DNA of 64,000 bases from Glandiceps talaboti (Eukaryota; Hemichordata; Enteropneusta; Spengelidae). This document shows, piece after piece, positions 12,728 to 26,118 of the stretch. A program made the translations under genes and the position numbers. Position 1 is the stretch's first letter, and the number at the start of each line of letters is the position of its first letter. The notes beneath the pieces are model-generated. The model was not told where the DNA came from. It did no database searches and saw nothing but the letters and a program-made list of their open reading frames with translations. Location of the stretch: assembly GCF_964340395.1 (NCBI RefSeq), contig NC_135566.1, positions 19,212,297-19,276,296 on the forward strand. The letters are read 5' to 3'.

Positions 12728-13001
12728 ATAGACTAGGATGGATGGCTAGATGAATGGTTGCTGTATAGTATGCTGTATGTTACTGTTAGGCTAACTTATA
12801 GGAAACCATTATCTTTGTTACCACTTCTCAAACCAATATATTGTATATATGCCATGGGTGCAATGGATGTTGGCTTCTTATATGCTATTTAGCATGTTCA
12901 AATAAAAATAATTATATCAAGTTTTTTTATTACCATGAATATAGTGTTGTCTCATTTTTAGCACAACTGAACTAGCTTCAGTAGTGCTATAGGCATCGAG
13001 A

Positions 13002-13002
13002 A

Positions 13003-13049
<47 letters not shown>

Positions 13050-13053
13050 TGTG
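13002..13053. repeat. (GT)n microsatellite
   Basis: An almost pure GT run of about 45 bp leading into a diverged tandem repeat. Confidence 0.95.
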
Positions 13054-13054
13054 T

Positions 13055-13815
13055 TTATGTAAATAACTTAAAGTCAAAAACCGCCAGGCCGATTGGCTTG
13101 ATATTTGGAGGGGATATTACTTATGGTATTAAAAAATGCTTTGACTCAAAAGGCTCTTGTTTTACAATGAAATCATTAAATCTGTTATGGACTACTTCAC
13201 ATCTCAATGTCAATGGCATAAAGATTAACCTCTGTTTGAGGTTGCTTGGAAACGCACAGCACAGCTGAATTAAACCACAGACACTGCCTATGATTTAAAC
13301 AGGTTCATTCATCCGCGCGCACGTGTATGTGTGTGTGTGTGTGCGTGTGTGTGTGTAAGCAATTTAAAAATCAAAAACCGCTTGACATATTGCCATGGTA
13401 TTTGATGGGTTTATTACCTCAGGTGTCAAGTTGGGAAATTGTTCAAATCAAAATGATCTTACCACAGTGGGATTTTGGTCAAAAAATGTGATTTTTGATC
13501 AAAAACGTAAACTCAAAAACTACGAGGCTGATTGGTCTGAAATTTGTTGGGAACATTCTTAGGAGTGTTTAGATTAAGAATTGTTCATGATATGATGATT
13601 CCATCAGTGATATGCAAATTAGGGCTATAATTTGTCTTTTTGGTAAAAAATCTTTAATTCCAAAGCTGCTCAGCAGATTGGGCTGAAATTTAATGGGGAT
13701 GCATCTTTGGGTGTATAGATGAAGAAATATTAAGCATATAATGATCCCATCAGTGATATGCAAATTAGGTGTAAAAATGTGAATTTTGGTCAAAAACATA
13801 TCTCAAAAAGTACTT
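13055..13815 (+). repeat. degenerate tandem repeat, about 150-300 bp units
   Basis: The same phrase recurs at about 13,070, 13,360, 13,505, 13,655 and 13,795: 'tcaaaaac..c.aggc.gattgg..tgaaattt..tgggga'. It is often followed by 'gatgattccatcagtgatatgcaaattag'. Copies differ by many substitutions. GT runs head two of the units (13,003 and 13,325). Confidence 0.7.
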
Positions 13816-13843
13816 GGTCAGTGAGACAGGCAATCGTATCCCC

Positions 13844-13952
13844 CTAGTCTGTAAGGTACGCTGTGACGGGCCGCCCTCACACATGATCGGTCAACCCCTC
13901 CCAGAGAGAGGAGGGCGGTGAGGGCGGAACGGCACAACGTATCTTACAGTCT
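13844..13952. mobile_element. MITE, AGACTGTAAGATACG family, copy 1
   Basis: Inverted arms: AGTCTGTAAGGTACGCTGTG on the left, and the complement of cacaacgtatcttacagtct on the right. They enclose a second inner inverted repeat of ccgccctcac/gtgagggcgg. The 11 bp ATCGTATCCCC flanks both sides (13,833-13,843 and 13,953-13,963) as a probable target-site duplication. The same family occurs at 50,005 and 59,497. Confidence 0.8.
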
Positions 13953-14515
13953 ATCGTATCCCCACAATCAGTATTTTTCGTGTTTATAAGGTGTTTGTTC
14001 TGCATCCTTGCAAACTGTGCATCATTATATCTACTCAATGATAACGAAGAGTATCTGAATATTTCCCATTGCATAACCTCTACTCTTAGCGCAGGTAAGG
14101 AATTGCCCCTATACCTCAATCCACAGTGACTCTAGTCTAGTGATCTAAAAAATCACCAAAACTGAATCGGTTCGAATTTCGAAATGTGGACACCTTTTGT
14201 GAAATCCTTTTTACAATATCAAATTAGTATATAGCTCTTTCGGTATCTCAGGTAGATCTCAAAATCCGACGTATCTTTTCCATGTATCTCATGTCTATTC
14301 CTTACGCAATCAGACCAATTGGATCTACCGCAACTCAAGAAGACACTGGCCTCTGTTGGGAGTAAAAGTACACTTTGGTAAAATTATTATGAGCAGTACA
14401 AGTCTAAACATTTCTTGTATTTTAGTCTTCTTCTGGAACTTTAATTGCATGTTGTCACAGCTTGTTAATGATTATAGAGATGGTTAAATGGCGGTTGTGA
14501 ACAATCCTACGAATA

Positions 14516-14517
<2 letters not shown>

Positions 14518-14605
<88 letters not shown>
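14518..14605. repeat. (CT)n microsatellite, 88 bp
   Basis: A perfect CT run. The Leu-Ser open frame over it is not a gene. Confidence 0.97.
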
Positions 14606-14609
<4 letters not shown>

Positions 14610-14784
14610 ATTTATGACAGAATGGGATTCATATTATAGTGCTGAAATAATTGATGTTTATTGTTCTATTTAATGATATTTATTTGTTCATTGTTTTGTG
14701 CAGAGTTTAATTTTGCAACGATTCAGAGGGAGAATGTTAATGTGAAGTACAGATTTCAAAGGCTATACATTACCCTTACATAAA

Positions 14785-14995
14785 TCTCTCACTAAATTCT
14801 AGTGAGAATCTAGTAAGAATCTTATAATAATCTATTAGATATTAGTATGCAAATTAGAGAAAACAACAATAATCTAGTAAGAATCTAATAAGAATCTAGT
14901 AAATTATCTATTATATATTAAACAGTGAGAATCTAGTAAGAATCTAGTGAGAATCTAGTGAGAGTCTAGTACGAATCTAGTGAGATTGTAGCATT
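14785..14995. repeat. degenerate 'gaatctagtaa' minisatellite
   Basis: The 10-11 bp word gaatctagt(a/g)a recurs more than ten times in about 200 bp, with AT-rich interruptions. A flanking phrase (gagggagaatgttaatgtg) at 14,727 recurs at 15,258, so the surrounding 0.5 kb is also partly duplicated. Confidence 0.7.
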
Positions 14996-15299
14996 AACCT
15001 GTTAATGAAAATATATTGAAAATTAATGAAAATTAATAGATACTGATAAGAATCTATTCTATCAGAATCCTACTGGCTGTACGCATTCCCTACAAAATGA
15101 AAATATTATAAATAGGGCATTATGCAATGAGAGTTAAAAACGTTATTACCAGTGTGTGTATATACATTAAATGAAAATGTGTACATGAACATACAAGATA
15201 AGTAAATTATTTGAAGCTTGCCAGTACATCTGTATGCTTTTTTAGGATGTAAATTACAGAGGGAGAATGTTAATGTGCAGTGCAGATTTGAAAGTCTGT

Positions 15300-18200
15300 A
15301 CATGATTATATTTCTTCAATTAGAGTGATAAACCTGGCACCGGTTACGATAACTATTAATTATATGTAGTTGATATTACTAGTAAAGTAATGTTTGTATA
15401 TTTCTATTTAATAGTCTAGTCATTAAACCATATTTGGAAGTGCTCATTTGCATTCTATTTACATATTTTGTTTACTTTGGACACGTTTCAGCCAATGACA
15501 GCGCGCTAAATTATTTCGGAAAAATATAGCAGTCGCACCGTTTGCCAACAAAATACACCATTTGAAATTGATTAGTCAATTACGACACGAAAACGATAAT
15601 TGGGGGATGTCGGGTAACTATATTCTTGAAATATGATTTTCAGCCCTTCACATCACATATTTGAGTAAGAAAAATTTAACGAGTAGTGCGTTCGTGAAAT
15701 ACCGGATTGAAATATAAAAATTCAGTTACGGCACTATTTACCTGTTGGGCAAGCTTTGTCAGAAATTACGTCACTTCCTTCATTTACAGCCTACATTTAT
15801 ATGATCATGCAAGAGAGACAATATCTACTGTCTACACCAATTTGAAACAGAAGGGGTCTTGATGTCACATCGTTACACACGTACACAGAACATGGGTATG
15901 CGTGTTGTGTTAAAAAGCCAAGCTATACAAGATGATCGTTACAATGTTGCGAACTATCGCCGTGAAACCGAAAGTAGAAGTACCACAGACATCAATTTGC
16001 TACAATCTGAATACAAGGGTGACTTTCATTCTTTTGTCATGTAATTAAACTTCTACAAAGAACACGAGTTTTAGGATATCCCAGGTAGATGATTGTAATA
16101 TTTATTTTTACGGTATAGTTTATATCCGATTTAGATAAAAATTCACCTGTGCATTTTCGAACTAGACATCATCACACTAGTAACCATGATAGCGGTGAGT
16201 AAGGTGAGTCGTGCTTCACTTCGTAGAGAGTGCACGTGAGTACATAATGACATGTCTGATAGTACATGTAGTTTGTCATCCACGGCAATCAACGAAGTGT
16301 GTGTTATGTGTATTTACACCCTACCCCTTCCTTGCTTGTTTGACGTATTAAATATCATTCGATGAATACATAGAATTTGTTTTAATATCGTATTAAGATT
16401 TCTTTATTTTTGACGCGGTGCACGGGGCTGGCATGAATACTAGTACTTAACTTGTCTAGTAGATGTGTGACTAAATACAGTTACCATTTGCAGTACGGAT
16501 TCCTCCAGTAAATCATGCTCATTGTATGAACTCGTCAGACATTCAATGGGATTTGACCGAAAACATTCACGAAAACCGAATAATTCTTTTCGTATTATCA
16601 ACCTTATTCAAAAATGTCCAAATAATTGTTAATATACTTTACTTCATTCTTACTAACATTGGCAAGGACCGACACGGAAAAGTTATCAAAAGTATGTCAA
16701 AGTTCAAGTACACAGGTACAGGTACGAGCGTACGAGTACAGTGCGATGAAATAAAATTGTCGACAAACCTAAATAGTAATTACAGTCAATAAAAAAAAAT
16801 GTCTTTACAACAAATATGTGGATGATAAAAAACTTACATTTTGTGAGCTTTTTTCACGTGTCACTCGTTCGAAGGAAGCCTATCTAGTATTGGGCTAAGT
16901 ACGAGGAGTTGGGAGACAATCATACACGATGACGATCGTGCCGCTGTCGGGTATCATTCATAAATTTATACGTGAAAATATAGGCAAAGCATTTCGATAA
17001 ACCCTCACGAATTTTTCTGAAAGTAAATTTCAAAATGCACGATCAAATTATTGGACCCCAGACACGCGTACGACACACTTGCACTTGTCAAGTGTTGTCT
17101 GAGACTGGACGAGCTACGAGTAAAGTCTGATTTGCACGAGTTGTCCACATGATGTCGGATGTCGAGAATACAGATTTTGAAGTGTACTGAATCATATCTT
17201 GGTATTTCAAACAAGCACGGGGGATTATGTGCCAACTCAGGTATATATTATTGTACGTATTTTCATTTTAATGATATTTATTATAAACTGTATACACTAG
17301 TATCACCAGATTGTTATTTTTATCACGTTATTCGAATGAGCAAATTGACAATATAGACGATCGCTATGTATGTACTTAGAAAAGTACCCCTCTTCTCTTT
17401 GAATTTATCCATTGCAGGTTACATGTAAAGCTACAAATAACAGACACCAAGGACAAGCAATGCTCTCCAAATAGCTTTGCCTCACCTGTCGAACACTACG
17501 AAAACTTTGAAGGTCGAGTTAGGCTTGAGTGTCTGTCTACGTCTGCAACATCGTGCAACTTTTATGATTTATTTTACAAAGGAATGCATGTTTATCGTTC
17601 AAATTGCCGCCGTCACCCATCAGAGGTGTCATAATATACCACGGAAGTAGTGATTACCATGGAAATGGTGATACTTCCATGAATATACTAAGTTACGTAC
17701 TAACATAAATTTTATATAATGTTGAAAAAACACTGGTAATTTGTTTTCTAACTGGGATATGTGCAAGGCAGAAAAACGTACTTTATGGAAATATAATGAC
17801 GAGACATCCACCAAAAATTTTGTTTTCATGTCTTAACAATTTTGTTACAAATGTACAAAGCTTGACATCAAAGATATACATGAACAATATGTTATACTAA
17901 AATAGTTTATCGTATAGTTTGCATACATTTGGAAGTAACATAAAACATAGACTATGATTTATACTTTGATTTTAAATCGGAGGAAAGTTATTCAAGTTAT
18001 CGATGAAACTATGCTAACGACGCCTTCTTGTACATTTTTACTTATGGAACTGTGATATTAACATATATAGAGATGGAAAATCGCAAACTTTCTATAGATA
18101 CACGTTCGTTATACCACATTGTAGGTGAAGTCCTCCTATTTTATTTGTTGGGCTCTGACATTCCATTTTATTACTAAGGTATGTCATTCAAACGGGGGTG

Positions 18201-18760
18201 ACTCATCCCGACTTTTGCGTTCAGAGCGCTTCCACAAATCTTGCACCGTTTTCCGACTATTTGCATTTCGCGAGAAACAATTGATTATAATATGGTGTGC
18301 ACCCACGGGTACGTTATGTAAGGATGTTGTTAACACCACTTGTAAATTCCCACTGAGTAAAATTCTGACTGTATGTAGACGTTGATTGGCTGTCACTCAA
18401 TATAACATGTGTAATACTTGCTCGTTCATACTGACCTCACATATAGACAATAGTGTCCCGCCAAAACGTAAAATCACAGGTGATGCCCATGGATTGGGGA
18501 TTCATTTATGCTCTTCATTTTGATTGGTTCTCAATACCTATTCAAATACATGTAAATCCGTCTAGCTGCGACGACAGCTCAAGTTCAAAATGGCTACATA
18601 TCTATCTGTAATGTCTGTCTGTGAATTGCTGAGGCTCGATGGAAGATGCGACTTGCGAAGCCCAAAGTTGTACCTACCTGTTTGGTTGGGATAAGTGATA
18701 TCATGCTAGGATAGATTTTAATTGCTTTGTTTTTGACATCATGCTATTTTTTCTCTTGTA
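15300..18760. other. unassigned sequence, no gene seen
   Basis: Several frames of 60-90 codons occur, but none has a recognisable domain or a convincing splice chain. A third copy of the CCATGGA-type micro-foldback (accacggaagtag..ctt ccatg) lies near 17,636-17,693. Confidence 0.4.
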
Positions 18761-18761
18761 C

Positions 18762-18797
18762 GGGTTGGTTGGGTTGGGTTGGGTTGGGTTTTGTGGG
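18762..18797 (+). repeat. TTGGG repeat, G-quadruplex capable
   Basis: GGGTT units are repeated, giving four consecutive GGG runs with 2 nt loops between 18,771 and 18,788 and a fifth GGG at 18,795. It resembles a telomere-like array but is only about 36 bp. Confidence 0.7.
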
Positions 18798-19148
18798 CAA
18801 TGGACAACAGTTTGGCCAGTTCCATTGTCTAGAAGTAGCAAAAAGTATAGGATCGATTAGTTGAAAAATTTGGGATAAAAATTACATGACTACATAGTTA
18901 ACGTGAACAAAATTAATGAAAGCGTTCCATTTTGCCACTACCAGTTCAAAAAGAAGCTCAAATAAATTTAATGGCCGGCACTTTCTATCTTGCACTTCGC
19001 ACATTTCGGCACCAATAACTTTAATTAATTCACTAATATTTACATTTCTCCTCGTTAATGCATGTCAAATTGTCCTTTTGAAATGGTATTGTATCATAGA
19101 TCTCAGCCTTTCATTAAACTTGTTCACGATGAAAAAAAGGGAATTCAG

Positions 19149-19244
19149 CAAAGAAAAATTAAAAGCCAACCAGGTGGGCACAATTATGGAGCTGGACAAG
19201 AAGACCAGTGGCGGTTGGATGTGATTATCAATCTCAAGGCAGAC
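19149..19244 (+). CDS. oldest recognisable copy of the array exon (putative 5' exon)
   Basis: The donor gtgagt follows ..CTCAAGGCAGAC. A candidate acceptor (gaattcag) at 19,141-19,148 would give a 96 bp, phase 0-0 exon; alternatively the frame is open back to an ATG at 19,062. The translation contains GAGQEDQWRLDV, which aligns with the array repeat (GRWHEDRTWMDV) in the frame proposed for the array. Sequence after the donor (gtgagttaataataattatc) resembles the array donor flank. Joining this exon directly to the array exons keeps frame 0 open. The N-terminal part (K-I-K, GGHNYGAG) is not recognised, and I see no signal peptide. Confidence 0.45.
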
Positions 19245-19437
19245 GTGAGTTAATAATAATTATCTTATAAAGTGATTTTACCTGATGTTAATCAATGTTA
19301 CTGGAACATTAGAAGTTAGAAACTTTCATGTCTGCAGTATGTAACAAATTTAAAATAAGAAGATATTACAATATCAATGAATGCTGTATATTGAAAAAGT
19401 AAATTTTTAAACTATTGTTTGATTCATTCACTTTCAG

Positions 19438-19487
19438 ATGGAACATCCCCAAGATAGATGGATGTGATTTCCAATCTCAAGGCAGAA
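19438..19487 (+). pseudogene. second old copy of the array exon, shortened
   Basis: A pyrimidine-rich acceptor (cattcactttcag) precedes a 50 bp segment with GATGGATGTGATTTCC and CAATCTCAAGGCAGAA, followed by gtgagtcaataattg. Both ends match the exon at 19,149-19,244 and the array exons. Spliced in phase 0 it would read into TGA after nine codons, so it is either a decayed exon or an alternative 3' end. Confidence 0.5.
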
Positions 19488-19935
19488 GTGAGTCAATAAT
19501 TGTCTTATATATAATATATTTTTGAAATGGTAATAATAAGGTTTTATTGCTTTACTAGGCCACCGGCCCATATGCAAAAAGAGTACATAACATGAAACAA
19601 AAATAACATGCACTTATTGCACAGGTACAGCATTTATAAATGAAGTTCTCAATTTCAGTGCTTGGAAAACAAATTTACACAAATTAATCAGTAAGTCATC
19701 ATCAGATGTACACATTAATCTTTTGAATTTGTTGAAGTTTGGTTCTAAATATACAGAAGGTGGTAAATACTCAGGTCTCAACAAATTATAGTGTTTGTAA
19801 TTTGAAATGGCATTGGTGTCTTAGGTCGCTCGCTACAATAATTGTAGCGCTTGGTGGGATTTTGAGGGCTTTTTCGTCTGTTTTCGTGCTTTTTTTTCGT
19901 TCCGACGTTTAACCCGAATCAAACGCTACAATTCC

Positions 19936-20204
19936 TCTAACGCAAATGCAAATAGACGAGACCAGGTTGACAACGTGAGCGAGGTGTGAGCGTACTGCCC
20001 GTTTCAAACTGCTGCATGCCTTGCTATATTTGTCGATTTTGACGGAATTGGGGTACCTCTGAACACGTCTTGAAGGCTCCGTTATTAATGTCGGAGTTAG
20101 GAAATGTGCGATATTTTGCCAGGCAAGGCGTGATTTAGCAGAAAAGTCAGCCCAACTTTGCGATTCAGATCTGAATCGGTTCCGTCTATTTGCGTTTGCG
20201 TTAG
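19936..20204. mobile_element. MITE with 22 bp inverted ends
   Basis: CTAACGCAAATGCAAATAGA at the left end faces TCTATTTGCGTTTGCGTTAG at the right end (one mismatch). The interior has no open frame. Confidence 0.75.
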
Positions 20205-20224
20205 GCCCCTTCAAGGGGGGTCAT

Positions 20225-21510
20225 ATAGGTGAGAGTATCAGGCTACATAACACTTTTGAGTCCAAACTGACCATGTTTGACCATATATAACCATATATTT
20301 TTGGAATCAGTGTATATCAAATATATGCAAGTTTTGATCATGTGACCTCATTAAATATTCAAAATGGCCGCCAGTACAATAAAGTTATTGAATTTTACAC
20401 ACATTCTTCAATTTGTACTGGTGAAATTCTAAATTTTTTGTTCCATTTTAGTCTTCAATATCTAAAGCCTATGGAATAACATGGAAATATTACAACATAT
20501 GTAAAGATTTAGCCATAGAATTTTGATTTTCTGCACATAAAGTATCTGGTAAACATAAGTGGTAATTTGGTACTTTTGCATGGGATTCAGAGAGTCAAGG
20601 CGTCATATTACAGGATTGTTTGAATCCAAACTGACCATGTTTGACCATATATAACCATATATTTTTGGAATCAGTGTATATCAATGCTTCCAAATATATG
20701 CACATTATGATCATGTGACCTCATTAAATATTCAAAATGGCCACCAGTACAATCAACTTATTGAATTTCTCACACATTTTTCAATTTGTATTGGTGAACC
20801 TAAAAAACCTTCACTTTTCATTGCACTTTTTTGTTCTATGTCATAAACCTGTGGAATGATCTGCAAATATTATATAATATGAAAATATTTTGGGCTTAAA
20901 ATCTGCCTTTTTATAGTCACCATGTACATGGTAAACATATGGTAATTTGATACATTAACATGACATTCAAAAAGTGAAAGTGTCATATTACAGGAGTGCT
21001 TGAGTCCAAGCTGACCAAGTTTGACCAGGTATAACCACATATTTTTGGAATCAACATACAACAGTGATCCCAAATAAATGCAAATTTTGATAATATCGCC
21101 TCATTAAACATTCAAAATGGCCACCACTACAATAAAGTTATTGAATTTTTCACACATTTTTTAATTTGTGTTGGTAAATCTAAAAAAATCTTCATTTTTC
21201 ACATGTGGAATTATTTGCAAATACATCATAATATGTAAATATTTGGGCACAAAATGCTGGTTTTTAGTTATCATATAAATGCTAAACATCTGATATATCT
21301 GTGTGACATGATGCAAACAGTGTAAATACATGTATCATATTACAAGAGTGCTTGAGTCCAAACTTGCCGAGTGTCATCTAGTAAACCATATATTTGTGGA
21401 ATCAAAATTCAAAATGGATCCCAAAAATATTCAAATTTTTGTCACATGACATCATAAAATATTCAAAATGGCCTCCAATACACAGAAGTCATAGTTTACT
21501 TCATATATTT
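20225..21510 (+). repeat. tandem repeat, about 360 bp unit, four diverged copies
   Basis: Copies start near 20,245, 20,610, 20,990 and 21,345. Each carries 'gagtccaaactgaccatgtt', 'aaccatatatttttggaatc', 'catgtgacctcattaaatat' and 'tcaaaatggccgcc' in the same order. Divergence grows toward the 3' end. Confidence 0.85.
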
Positions 21511-22417
21511 TTTTCTCTACTTCGAAGGTGGACGTAAGACTTTCTTGACTTTTCATATCATTGTATTACTCATTATCACATGGTTGTGCCTCAGCATGCA
21601 AATATACAACAATAAACAAAATCTATAACATAAAAATGATCTTTAATATTCATCGTGCTGAATGAATGCATGCAGTAAATCTGAAACATCATCCTGGAAT
21701 TCAAAAAGGAGGAGTATCATACCACTAGGGCCCTATGCCCTCGTCCAGTATGACTTCTCTTTCTCTAATATTACTACACACTTTCCAACTCAGTGTGACA
21801 AAAAGGACCCAAAAATAAATAATTTGGTCAGATAACTTCATGTTAGTCTCTAAAAAAATTGACAGAATCTGATTTTTTTTTTTATTAGCATTGGTAATAT
21901 AAAAAAAAATAGAAATTAGACACTAACATGCGGGAGAAGTCAGGGAGTAGATAAATGGCAAAGATACGGTAAATTGTCATTGCTACTTGTTACTACTAGT
22001 GGCAATGTACATGTATATGCACAGTCAATTTACAGTTCCTTATTTACCTATCCATGTATGTTATTACATGTGTATTGTTGACCTTGTTTTTGGTATATGA
22101 AACATTTTCAGGATACTTCTAACGGTCCCAAACACCAATGGCAGCATCTGGTATAAAATGCATGGATATTGTAATCTCAACAGTGTCATGTGACATAATT
22201 GGCTATTCAAAATGACTGAAAATCTTATGTAATCTGATATCAACTATTTTTTCGGTTGTGTTCATCAGAAGTGTTGCTGATTGAACTTATGATGGGCAAC
22301 ACATGTAGCAATAAACTTACATGAATTCAGAAAAAAAAGTATTTTACAATGCACATGTGCTACTCGTTAAATTACCTGTCAATCTCGTTGGCATGTAACA
22401 CATTCTGTGGCATCTAA

Positions 22418-24425
22418 GGGACCGGTCAGTTTCTCCAGCCTGGGGGGGGGGTGGATTCTTAAATCGGGCCGACAAAAAGTCACTGACCCCCCTATCTGTA
22501 AAACCCAAAACAGGCTGACCCCCTATCACTTAATTCTAAAACATGATGACCCCCCCCCCCATATATGATATTCGCATGAGTGACAGGTATTTTTTGATCG
22601 TGACTCAGTGTGGACTGCTTGACTGTCTTGCATCTACTTTATAAGATCCCGGGTTAGCACTATCATAATTATAATTATTGACTACACAGGGTAAATATAT
22701 TTGAAAAGGAGTTTAATAGCATCTTGACAGTGAAAGGTAGGGGAAAGCTTGAGAAGGGAATATGTACAGCTGTCATGGGGGTCCTAGGGGGTCTAGAAGC
22801 CCAGGAGGTTTTTAACCCTGGAAAGTCAATTTTGAGACTATTCAGACATTTTTAGAAAATCATTTCCAAGCTTTACAAGACAGCACCAACATGTAAAAAG
22901 CAACTACATAAGGTTGAAATATTTTTGAAATATAGTTTGATAGGATCTTGACAGTAAGAAGTGGGGGAGAGATCTTGAGACTGGGATGTGTACACTTCAT
23001 GGGGGGGGGGTCCTAGGGGGTCTCCCCCTAGAAGCCCTGGAGGTTTTTTCCCTGAAAAGTCAATTTTGAGACTATTCAGACCCTTTCAGACAATAATTTC
23101 CAAGCCTTACAAGACAACACCAACATGTAAAAAACAACTACATAGGGTTGAAATACTTTTGAAATATACTTTGATAGCATCTTGACAGTAAGAGGGGAAG
23201 AGCTTGAGACTGGGATATGTCCACCTCATGCGAGGGGTCTGAGGGGGTCTCCCTCTAGAAGCCCTGAAGGATTTTTACTCTTATAGCCAATATTTACGCT
23301 ATTTAGACCCTTCAAGCAATAACTTAATCCATGCTTTACAAGACAGCAAGTATCAGAAACTATTCTTTATAACTTACACTAAGGGTTGAAATATGTTCTT
23401 AAAAAGTTAAATGGCATCATTATATACATGTAGGTCAGCACATCTAATGGTAGTATCATTGGTAGAGGAGATTTGGAGATTAAGGCAATTTTAGACTTAT
23501 CTTGGCAAACATTTCACATCTTGAAAAGACAATATCATCTCAAATTAGAATAGGGTGAAAATATTTAAGAAAAGTTTAATACCATTATGACAGTAAAAAG
23601 GTTGTTGGTGCATCTGATTGTTGGTTGAATGCATGAGTGACCTCTGGGGGTGAGGAAGTCCTTGGGGTTTTCCCCCTGGCAGATATGGAGATTTTTGCTT
23701 GAGATACTAAGGCAATGTTTAGGTTATTCATAACCTTTGAGGTAATATTTCCAAGCTTCGAAAAGCTAACCTAAATGTACGTTTTAAATGAGTTTCCTAT
23801 ATCACATAAAATAGACATGTAACATTAGTATAGGGGCATTAATATATGTATAATAAAGTCACCGGTATGTTAGAGAACTTTAGGTGGTCATACCTAGTGT
23901 ATAATAGAAACTGGAATCTGATGAGATGTGGTGATTTGTAGTGTCAATAACATGATGAGTAGAACAATTGAGATTAACTTCATTTATAAACTATCTATGA
24001 AAATTGCCATTACGAAACCTTCAAGTCACAAGTTCACTTTTGCCCCAAACTGCAATATAAGTGAAGCATTGATTGTGAAACAGCGAAGCATTTACATGAC
24101 ATGTTCTGTAACTAGTGTGGTAGCTAGGTAATACATGTATATGTATATGTATAGTTATGTTTGAACTAATAAGTAATATTAAAGAATTCATGTAAGAAAC
24201 AGGGACATGAACAAATATTGACATGTACCACATTTCAGACAAGGCTATATGCCATTGTAGAAAGGATTTTTTTCTTCCATCACAATTTAAAACATAATGA
24301 CCCCCCCCCCCCATCCACAATTTTCAAAACAGCATGACCCCCCCCCCCTACTGCCAATTTCAAAAACAGGGTGACCCCCCTACCAATCCACCCCCCCCCC
24401 CAGGCCGAAGAAACTGACCAGTCCT
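22418..24425. mobile_element. non-autonomous DNA transposon with G-tract TIRs, element 1
   Basis: The ends are inverted: GGGACCGGTCAGTTTCTCC.. against the complement of ..GAAACTGACCAGTCC(T). The match continues through gcctgggggggggtggatt. TAA flanks both sides (22,415-22,417; 24,426-24,428), a 3 bp duplication that would fit a PIF/Harbinger-type element. No transposase frame is present. The interior holds three to four tandem copies of a 235-240 bp unit (about 22,690, 22,930, 23,165) with 'catcttgacagt', 'gtcctagggggtct' and 'aagctttacaagacagc'. The TIR-to-G-tract design is shared with the elements at 27,401 and 33,431. Confidence 0.8.
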
Positions 24426-25281
24426 TAAACTATCCAGACGCATATACATAAATCTACATTGCTTCATTTGTGAACTACAAGTAAAACTGTAAAACCAAGT
24501 TGGTACAGGAAGATAACAAACAAGACACTAACAACATCTTGTATGATGCCATCAAATAAACTAGTGATACAGAATAAGAATTTGAGCTAAAAACAGTTAC
24601 ATGTATACAGCACTATTTGCAAAAGTGTTATGTTATCAAAAAATGCAGACAAAAATATGTTGATGATAACATAAGGTACAAATCATAGACAAATATTGTC
24701 ATGAACAGTTATACATGTGCATGTAGTTTTTTTTCTTCCATTTTGAGAATACACATGTAATACCACCATCAATGTTCATCCTTATTTCTTGAGTGTGTAA
24801 GGAGTTGTAGCTCACTGTTCAATCAAGTAATGCCTCTTCCTGGTACACTCTTTTGGGTATGAAAATTGTCCATACGCAGCTCATCATCAGCATTGAACAC
24901 ACCCTTCAAAATATCAATTTCAATAGGTGCAGGCTTATCATAGATTTATTGTACTCTCTTCCTGAAATTCAATAACAAGAATGACAAGGTGTATTATTCG
25001 CAATATTTCTTTTGTATGCTGACTCTGGCTGATGTCAAAATTGCAAATCATACAAAGCACTAACAACAAAACACTGAAACTGAAATTAAAAATTGCAACA
25101 AGGAAAATGTTTCATTGAACATTGGAATACTATTACTAACATGTTTGTATGCATGTCTACATTTTTATGAACTATGTGTATCTTGTTATCACTTCAATGA
25201 AACATGTACATAAATAAATGTTCATCTCTGAGATACACTTCAAACATAACATTACATAAACAGATGACTTATCTTGATAGT

Positions 25282-26118
25282 TCAATAGTTTATGTACTCA
25301 TGAAATTCAGTTGAACACATGCCAAGAAAAGTTACAATTTGTTTCAATAATTTATTACACATTTTCTTTGATCTGAACTGATTGATATGTGTAACCTGAT
25401 GACTTGAACATACAAGTGAAGTATCAGAAATAGTATTGTGAATGCATGTCAGATGTATATAAAGAATATGTAGATCCCCATACTTCAATACTATAGGTGA
25501 TGTGTGGTTGAATGAAAGATTTGTATATCAAATTAGAATATGTTGAGGTACAAAATGTCTTAATTTGAGTAAAATACCAACTTTATTCCTGATAGTGGAG
25601 TTTACCATCTGAATATGCTTTGACCAACTGAGGTGTCTTATTAAAATAATACCAATAAAAGTTGTTGATTCCACTTCATTAATACCTCTATTACAAATGT
25701 GGAGAAAACCTTCAAGGAAGATTTTTCTCTCAGTGCTTCCCCAAATATAATGTAGTTTGTTTTTAGATGATCAATGGTAAGCCTATTTGCATTGCACCAG
25801 TTTAACTGAATTGAAAAAAAGGTGGATGAGGAACCAAAGCAATGTCGTTGATAATTAACAAAAACAGGGTGGGACCCAAAGCAGAACCTTGTGGCACTAC
25901 ACATTTAATGATATGGGTTGATAATGTGTTGGTACTGGCATGGATATATTAATGTCTATCACATAAATAATCCTTGCACAATTGCAAAGGTAATCCCCTA
26001 ATGCCATAATGGACCACATTTGAAAGAAAAATTTCATGATTAATAGTATCAAAAGCCTTGGAAAAGTCCAGGAAAATGTAACAAGAGTAACTCTGCCTTC
26101 ATACGTCATCGTACGCAT
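25282..26118 (-). pseudogene. LINE reverse-transcriptase fragment, frameshifted
   Basis: On the minus strand, pieces of a non-LTR reverse transcriptase appear in order across frames. A 'FLDFSKAFDTINHEI'-like stretch comes near 26,070-26,030 and 'HYGIRG'-like residues follow near 26,000. A 'PQGSALGP'-like turn sits near 25,880. Next is WCNANRLTI near 25,800-25,770 and a C-terminal 'STTFIGI..LSWSKHI' stretch near 25,670-25,610. The FADD catalytic box is not intact, and several frameshifts and stops interrupt it. It is a 5'-truncated fossil of a Jockey/CR1-like LINE; the clade is not resolved. Confidence 0.75.

Noticed and set aside
18590-18711. Small frame starting MATYLSVMSVCELL as a first exon of the array gene
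   Set aside because: No credible donor in frame and no secretion signal confidently recognised; it may be chance.
19062-19253. Complete small gene starting at 19,062
   Set aside because: The frame reads through a strong gtgagt donor to reach its stop, so the 3' part is probably intron; the upstream half has no independent support.
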